This document shows positions 59,403-64,000 of a DNA stretch of 64,000 nucleotides, piece after piece. A program made the translations under genes and the position numbers. Source of the stretch: Leptobacterium_A meishanense (GTDB lineage Bacteria; Bacteroidota; Bacteroidia; Flavobacteriales; Flavobacteriaceae); assembly GCF_037645805.1 (NCBI RefSeq), contig NZ_JBBEXE010000004.1, positions 54,569 to 118,568 of the forward strand. The letters are read 5' to 3'. Below the pieces are notes generated by a model. The model was given only the letters and a program-made list of their open reading frames with translations, was not told the DNA's origin and made no database searches. Within the stretch, counting starts at the first letter, position 1, and each line of letters begins with the position of its first letter.

Positions 59403-61808
59403 CTAATTGCGCAATGGTTTCCCTGTTTTTAGCATGTGTTGTATGCGTTCCAATGTTTTACGTTCTGTACAGAGTGATAAAAAAGCTTCTCGTTCAATGT
59501 CCAATAAATATTGTTCACTGACCAAAGTAGGCTCTGAAAGATCACCCCCGGCCATCACATAAGCTAGTTTATTGGCAATTTTATGATCGTGCTCGCTTAT
59601 ATAATTACTAGCTTCCATAGCGTCCGTTCCTACTAAGAACATCCCTAAAGCCTGTTTACCAAGCACTTTTATATCTTTTCTGTGGACAGGTTGTGTATAA
59701 CCTGCTTCTGCAAGCAATAATGCATGTTTTTTAGCTTCCGCAATCTGACGGTCTTTGTTTACCACCACCACATCTTTTCCTTTTTGAAGGACTCCTATAT
59801 CGAAAGCCTCATAGGCCGAGGTTGATACTTTTGCCATTCCTATGGTAAGGAAATATTCCTGTAACACATTCAACTCAACATCGTTCTTCCTGAAGGTATC
59901 GGAAGCACGCAATGTCATTTCCTTAGAGCCTCCACCGCCTGGAATGACCCCAACGCCAAATTCTACCAATCCGATATAGGTTTCTGCGGCAGCAACCACT
60001 TTATCGGCATGCATGGAAAGCTCACAACCGCCACCCAAGGTCATCCCATGCGGTGCAGAGATAGTGGGGATGGAAGAGTAACGCATGCGCATCATGGTAT
60101 CTTGGAACATTTTAATAGCCATGTTCAGTTCATCATATTCTTGTTCTACAGCCATCATAAAAATCATTCCGATATTGGCACCTACAGAAAAATTTGCTGC
60201 TTGGTTACCAACAACCAATCCTTGAAAATCTTTTTCGGCCAAGTCAATAGCTTTATTTATACCTTGAAGGACACCACCGCCAATAGTATTCATTTTAGAC
60301 TGGAATTCTAAGTTTAGGATTCCGTCACCTAAATCTTCAATAACAGCCTCAGTATTTTTCCAAACTTCTTTTGTTTTCCGGATATTATCTAAAATGATGA
60401 AAGCATCTTGTCCGGGTTTTTTAACTTGTTTTTTTGATGGGATATCATAATAATAGGTTGCCCCATCTTTTACAGTATAAAATGAGCTGCTTCCGGCCGA
60501 GATCATTTCGGTAACCCAATTTGCAGGTTCTAACCCTTCGGCTTTCATCAACTCTATTCCTTTTTCAATACCTATGGCATCCCAAATTTCAAATGGCCCG
60601 TTTTCCCAACCAAAGCCTGCTTTCATGGCGTCATCTATCCGGTACAGTTCATCGGATATTTCAGGGATCCGGTTTTGAACATAGGCAAACATGGCAGCAA
60701 AGTTCTTTCGATAGAAATCCCCTGCTTTATCTTTTCCGGTTATAAGGATAGGGAAACGGTCAATAACTTTGTCAACAGTCTTGGTAAGTTCTAACGTGGC
60801 AAATTTCACCTTTTTATTAGGGCGATATTCCAAAGTTTCCAGGTCGAGCGATAAGATTTCGCTTTTCCCATTTTCGCCTTTTACTTTTTTATAAAACCCT
60901 TGTCCTGTTTTGCTTCCCAACCATTTGTTTTCCATCATTTTTTGAATAAAATCAGGAAGTTTAAACAATTCATGGCGTTCATCATCAGGACAGTTTTCAT
61001 AAAGTCCGTTAGCAACATGCACAAGTGTGTCAAGTCCTACCACATCTACTGTTCGGAAAGTGGCTGATTTTGGTCGCCCGATAACAGGACCTGTTAGTTT
61101 ATCAACCTCTTCAATGGTCAACCCTAGCTCTTTTACTTGGTGAAAGAGGCTTTGGATACCAAAAATCCCAATCCGGTTTCCAATGAACGCTGGAGTATCT
61201 TTTGCGAGTACAGATGTTTTTCCTAGGAATTTTTCGCCGTACATCATTAAGAAATCGGTAACGGATTGTTGACAATTTGGCCCGGGAATGACTTCAAATA
61301 GTTTTAAGTATCTTGGTGGGTTAAAAAAGTGCGTGACAGCAAAATGTTTTTGGAAGTCATCACTTCGCCCTTCATTCATAAATTTGATTGGGATCCCGGA
61401 AGTGTTAGAGGTAATGAGTGTGCCAGGTGTGCGGTGCTTTTCAATCTGTTCAAATACTTTTTGTTTGATATCGAGCCTTTCTACTACGACTTCAATCACC
61501 CAATCCACATCTTTGATTTTATGCAGGTCATCTTCAAGATTCCCTATAGTAATCCTATTTCCAAATTTTTGATGATAAATAGGTGATGGTTTGGATTTTA
61601 ATGAAGCGTTGAAATTATCATTTACCAATCGATTTCTAACTACTTTGTTTTCGAGTGTTAAACCTTTAGCTTTTTCTTTGTCATTTAGTTCTCTGGGAAC
61701 GATATCCAATAATAAGACTTCAACTCCTATGTTGGCAAAATGGCAGGCAATGCCACTTCCCATGATACCTGAACCGATAACAGCAACTTTCTTAATTCTT
61801 CTTGTCAT
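59403..61808 (-). CDS. fadB: 3-hydroxyacyl-CoA dehydrogenase / enoyl-CoA hydratase fusion
   Basis: 801 residues. N-terminal NAD-binding domain with VAVIGSGIMGSGIACHFA (about 8-25) and helical C-domain (ITSNTSGIPI, HFFNPPRYLKLFEVIPG, GNRIGIFG), then a second HAD C-terminal-like region, and a C-terminal crotonase domain with NFSVGANIGMIFM and APHGMTLGGGCELSMHAD (oxyanion) and GLVEFGVGVIPGGGG. Domain order is HAD then hydratase, the reverse of E. coli FadB and as in many Bacteroidota/Firmicutes proteins. It does the second and third steps of beta-oxidation. Confidence 0.9.
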   Translation of the reverse strand: MTRRIKKVAVIGSGIMGSGIACHFANIGVEVLLLDIVPRELNDKEKAKGLTLENKVVRNRLVNDNFNASLKSKPSPIYHQKFGNRITIGNLEDDLHKIKDVDWVIEVVVERLDIKQKVFEQIEKHRTPGTLITSNTSGIPIKFMNEGRSDDFQKHFAVTHFFNPPRYLKLFEVIPGPNCQQSVTDFLMMYGEKFLGKTSVLAKDTPAFIGNRIGIFGIQSLFHQVKELGLTIEEVDKLTGPVIGRPKSATFRTVDVVGLDTLVHVANGLYENCPDDERHELFKLPDFIQKMMENKWLGSKTGQGFYKKVKGENGKSEILSLDLETLEYRPNKKVKFATLELTKTVDKVIDRFPILITGKDKAGDFYRKNFAAMFAYVQNRIPEISDELYRIDDAMKAGFGWENGPFEIWDAIGIEKGIELMKAEGLEPANWVTEMISAGSSSFYTVKDGATYYYDIPSKKQVKKPGQDAFIILDNIRKTKEVWKNTEAVIEDLGDGILNLEFQSKMNTIGGGVLQGINKAIDLAEKDFQGLVVGNQAANFSVGANIGMIFMMAVEQEYDELNMAIKMFQDTMMRMRYSSIPTISAPHGMTLGGGCELSMHADKVVAAAETYIGLVEFGVGVIPGGGGSKEMTLRASDTFRKNDVELNVLQEYFLTIGMAKVSTSAYEAFDIGVLQKGKDVVVVNKDRQIAEAKKHALLLAEAGYTQPVHRKDIKVLGKQALGMFLVGTDAMEASNYISEHDHKIANKLAYVMAGGDLSEPTLVSEQYLLDIEREAFLSLCTERKTLERIQHMLKTGKPLRN

Positions 61809-61824
61809 TTTGATGTAAAGTATG

Positions 61825-62280
61825 TTAATTAGTTGTTACTTTTCTATTGTTATATATTTTCTTCTCCAGAATGAGTTGATTGATAATGTCTGCCACTTCG
61901 AAAAAAGTATTCAATTGTTCCTGGTTTACATGTGTTTTAACGACTTCATTGAACCGTAAAACTACTTCTTTGGAGAGTGCCCTTTTTTCTATTCCAAAAT
62001 CAGTAAGATGAATAAGGACACTTCTTCCGTCTTCTGGATTTGGTTTTCTCACTATCAATCCTTTTTCTTCCATCGATTTTAATATCCGCGAAAGGCTGGT
62101 TGCTTCCATTCCCATTTTTGGGCCAAGAGCTGTGGACGGGGTCCCTTTTTCCGGATCAATACTCAAAAGAGTGAAACCAGTAGCCATGGTACTGCCTACT
62201 TTTCCGGCTTCTTCGTTATACATTTTGGCAATGGCTTGCCAAGTTGCCCGCATCACATAATCAATAGTCTTTTCTTTCAT
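61825..62280 (-). CDS. MarR family transcriptional regulator of the beta-oxidation operon
   Basis: 151 residues: winged helix with STALGPKMGMEATSLSRILKSMEEKGLIVR and the wing NPEDGRSVLIHLTDFG. C-terminal helices form the dimer interface. It is the first gene of the operon; the fadB start is 16 bp downstream. A perfect 32-bp palindrome 28-59 bp upstream of the ATG is the probable operator. By analogy to FadR-type control it may sense acyl-CoA, but that is inference. Confidence 0.88.
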   Translation of the reverse strand: MKEKTIDYVMRATWQAIAKMYNEEAGKVGSTMATGFTLLSIDPEKGTPSTALGPKMGMEATSLSRILKSMEEKGLIVRKPNPEDGRSVLIHLTDFGIEKRALSKEVVLRFNEVVKTHVNQEQLNTFFEVADIINQLILEKKIYNNRKVTTN

Positions 62281-62307
62281 TTTTAGAAAATGTGGAGTAA
62301 ATATACA

Positions 62308-62339
62308 AATAATTTATTATGCATGCATAATAAATTATT
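62308..62339. promoter_or_regulatory. Candidate MarR operator, perfect 32-bp palindrome
   Basis: Two perfect 16-bp arms centred on GCATGC, with ATTATGCATGCATAAT at the core, upstream of marR. It overlaps the position of the promoter (TATATTTA at about 62299-62306 on the minus strand), so binding would block transcription. Confidence 0.75.
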
Positions 62340-62388
62340 GAAATTATTGTTGAGCTTTTTAAAATTTATTTTGTAAACCTAGCGTATA

Positions 62389-62420
62389 AAAAAAACGCCT
62401 CTTGCAAGAGGCGTTTTTTT
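62389..62420. terminator. Intrinsic terminator of the repeat-protein gene
   Basis: Perfect palindrome, arms ACGCCTCTTG/CAAGAGGCGT with A7/T7 tails. On the minus strand it ends the transcript of the T9SS repeat protein (and the small frame at 62430); it could work both ways. Confidence 0.92.
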
Positions 62421-62429
62421 GATTGTTTT

Positions 62430-62516
62430 TCAATATACTTTCATAGTAGGGGTGAGGTGCCCTCCTTCAATAGTCCAGATATCAGGAGTGAGCTCAAACC
62501 GCTTATTTTTTTTCAT
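62430..62516 (-). CDS. Tiny open frame directly after the T9SS gene (28 residues)
   Basis: ATG at 62516 touches the TAA of the preceding gene (TAA-ATG, no gap); 28 codons (MKKNKRFELTPDIWTIEGGH...) end in TGA before the terminator. The wording FELTPDIWTIEGGHL looks like the beginning of a real protein domain rather than random spacer, so it may be the decayed start of a lost gene, or a coupled small peptide. No family confirmed. Confidence 0.35.
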   Translation of the reverse strand: MKKNKRFELTPDIWTIEGGHLTPTMKVY

Positions 62517-64000
62517 TTACTTCTTCAATACCTTTATCCTGGTTTTTTCTCCATCCCTGATAACCTCTACATAATAAAACCCTGAGGCATTTCCTAGAAA
62601 AAGGGACACCGTATATGTATTTGAAAAGGATTGAGACGATATAAACCTACCCGAACTGTCCCATACGTTGACAATAACATCATTATAGACCTGTTTAAAA
62701 TCGATAGTTAAGATACCTGTATCGGGAACCGGACTCAAAAAGCTGACTTCATCCGATGCTTCTCCCAAGTTAAGAATACTAAACGGGTTAGAAGCTAGAT
62801 TGTCATTGCTAGCAGCATCTATGGCTACTCCGGCAGGTACTTGTACGGTCACTTCCCCATCCGTTGTAGGGTCGATGGTAGCGGTATAGGACTCCCCTGA
62901 TCCGCTAAAGGCTGTTATTGTCCCGTTTGTTACGGTAATACCGCTTTGAACAAACCCGGTAACGTCCTCACTAAAGGTAATGGTAACATCAAAACTACCA
63001 TTTACAGGCCCGGCGGGTCCATCAATGGTCACTGAGGGAGCTGTTCCATCATTAGTAACACTGTAGGTATTGGAAGCCAGATTGTCATTGCTTGCAGCAT
63101 CTATGGCTACCCCGGCAGGTACTTGTACGGTCACTTCCCCATCCGTTGTAGGGTCAATGGTGGCGGTATAGGACGCCCCTGACCCGCTAAAGGCTGTTAT
63201 TGTCCCGTTTGTTATGGTAATATCACTTTGAACAAACCCAGTAACGCCCTCACTAAAGGTAATGGTAACATCAAAACTACCATTTACAGGCCCGGCGGGT
63301 CCATCAATGGTCACTGAGGGAGCTGTTCCATCATTAGTAACACTGTAGGTATTGGAAGCCAGATTGTCATTGCTTGCAGTATCTATGGCTACCCCGGCAG
63401 GTACTTGTACGGTCACTTCCCCATCCGTTGTAGGGTCGATGGTAGCGGTATAGGACGCCCCTGACCCACTAAAGGCTGTTATTGTCCCATTGGTTACGGT
63501 AATATCACTTTGAACAAACCCAGTAACGCCCTCACTAAAGGTAATGGTAACATCAAAACTACCATTTACAGGCCCGGCGGGTCCATCAATGGTTACTGAG
63601 GGAGCTGTTCCATCATTAGTAACACTGTAGGTATTGGAAGCCAGATTGTCATTGCTTGCAGCATCTATGGCTACCCCGGCAGGTACTTGTACGGTCACTT
63701 CCCCATCCGCTGTAGGGTCAATGGTAGCGGTATAGGACGCCCCTGACCCACTAAAGGCTGTTATGGAGCCATTGGTTACAGTAATATCGCTTTGAACAAA
63801 CCCAGTAACGCCCTCACTAAAGGTAATGGTAACATCAAAACTACCATTTACAGGCCCGGCAGGTCCATCAATGGTCACTGAGGGAGCTGTTCCATCATTA
63901 GTAACACTGTAGGTATTGGAAGCCAGATTGTCATTGCTTGCAGCATCCATGGCTACCCCGGCAGGCACCTGCACAGTGACTTCCCCATCTGCTGTAGGGT
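62517..64000 (-). CDS. T9SS-secreted protein with near-identical 94-residue Ig-like repeats, C-terminal part
   Basis: Frame is open from the right edge; at least 494 residues visible, N-terminus outside. Four complete tandem units of 282 bp (94 residues) and parts of a fifth share VQVPAGVA.DAASNDNLASN, SVTNDGTAPSVTIDGPAGP, FDVTITFSEGVTGFV and TAFSGSGASYTATIDPT. They are Ig-like (BIG-type) domains. Units differ at only a few codons, suggesting recent amplification or gene conversion. The C-terminus (ILTIDFKQVYNDVIVNVWD, SGFYYVEVIRDGEKTRIKVLKK ends) is a type A T9SS sorting domain. A surface adhesin or calcium-binding stalk is inferred. Confidence 0.88.
   Translation of the reverse strand, partial: PTADGEVTVQVPAGVAMDAASNDNLASNTYSVTNDGTAPSVTIDGPAGPVNGSFDVTITFSEGVTGFVQSDITVTNGSITAFSGSGASYTATIDPTADGEVTVQVPAGVAIDAASNDNLASNTYSVTNDGTAPSVTIDGPAGPVNGSFDVTITFSEGVTGFVQSDITVTNGTITAFSGSGASYTATIDPTTDGEVTVQVPAGVAIDTASNDNLASNTYSVTNDGTAPSVTIDGPAGPVNGSFDVTITFSEGVTGFVQSDITITNGTITAFSGSGASYTATIDPTTDGEVTVQVPAGVAIDAASNDNLASNTYSVTNDGTAPSVTIDGPAGPVNGSFDVTITFSEDVTGFVQSGITVTNGTITAFSGSGESYTATIDPTTDGEVTVQVPAGVAIDAASNDNLASNPFSILNLGEASDEVSFLSPVPDTGILTIDFKQVYNDVIVNVWDSSGRFISSQSFSNTYTVSLFLGNASGFYYVEVIRDGEKTRIKVLKK

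Noticed and set aside
62517..64000. CRISPR array
   Set aside because: The direct repeats are 282-bp coding units without spacers, in frame within one protein.

Overview
The window is ordinary chromosome of a low-GC marine-type member of Bacteroidota, almost certainly family Flavobacteriaceae. Several things point there: Bacteroidota promoters (TTTG, about 19-20 bp, then TAnnTTTG); type IX secretion (T9SS) sorting-domain proteins; a fused CcoN/CcoO cytochrome cbb3 subunit; a tmRNA tag ending YALAA; a DUF4295 gene after rpmB-rpmG; and the flavobacterial MutA/MutB pair. No integrase, transposase, phage gene or CRISPR array was seen.

Layout. 1-4 kb: two T9SS-type surface proteins (the first cut by the left edge) and a membrane-anchored protein of unknown role. 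4-6.4 kb: kynurenine 3-monooxygenase and a polysaccharide deacetylase. 6.5-17.4 kb: a microaerobic respiration block made of hemN, then on the minus strand ccoI, ccoS, ccoNO, ccoQ, ccoP, ccoG, ccoH and a TauE/SafE-like membrane protein, with a divergent Crp/Fnr regulator. Fnr-like palindromes lie at hemN, ccoS and ccoI, each exactly 23 bp upstream of a -7-like element. 17.6-24.3 kb: a possible 42-residue membrane peptide, Sua5/TsaC, an alpha/beta hydrolase, tmRNA, a saccharopine/alanine dehydrogenase-like enzyme, two tandem Crp/Fnr paralogues, a DUF1801 protein and kdsA. 24.4-29.1 kb: htpG, a KAS III-like enzyme and an arsR-arsI-like-arsC operon. 29.2-36.8 kb: an outer-membrane receptor, a CoA-binding protein, a sodium:solute symporter, recR, a glycosyltransferase and a 2-oxoacid dehydrogenase E2. 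36.8-45.5 kb: exonuclease, FAH-family enzyme, Hpt protein, cinA, rpmB-rpmG-DUF4295, ftsY, a lipoprotein, an amidase and rimO. 45.6-52.1 kb: mutB, mutA, a DivIC/FtsB-like protein, udk, and the divergent peptidoglycan-recycling pair anmK/murQ. 52.1-62.3 kb: a membrane protein, a PQQ-type sugar dehydrogenase, two tRNA-Pro genes around a lipoprotein gene, and a beta-oxidation operon (marR-fadB-four helix bundle-fadA-fadE). 62.4-64 kb: the C-terminal part of a T9SS protein made of near-identical 94-residue repeats.

No new multi-gene system stands out. The unexplained structure is small-scale: (i) a short palindromic repeat family with four copies, one of them inserted in frame in mutA; (ii) a four-helix-bundle gene held between inverted TATTGAGTA motifs in a heptad-repeat spacer, with a related gene-free spacer 1.3 kb away; (iii) a covarying two-hairpin repeat downstream of both tRNA-Pro genes; (iv) perfect 32-bp palindromes beside marR and between the paired Crp/Fnr genes; and (v) an orphan terminator between htpG and the KAS III gene. 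All calls come from reading the sequence without database searches.
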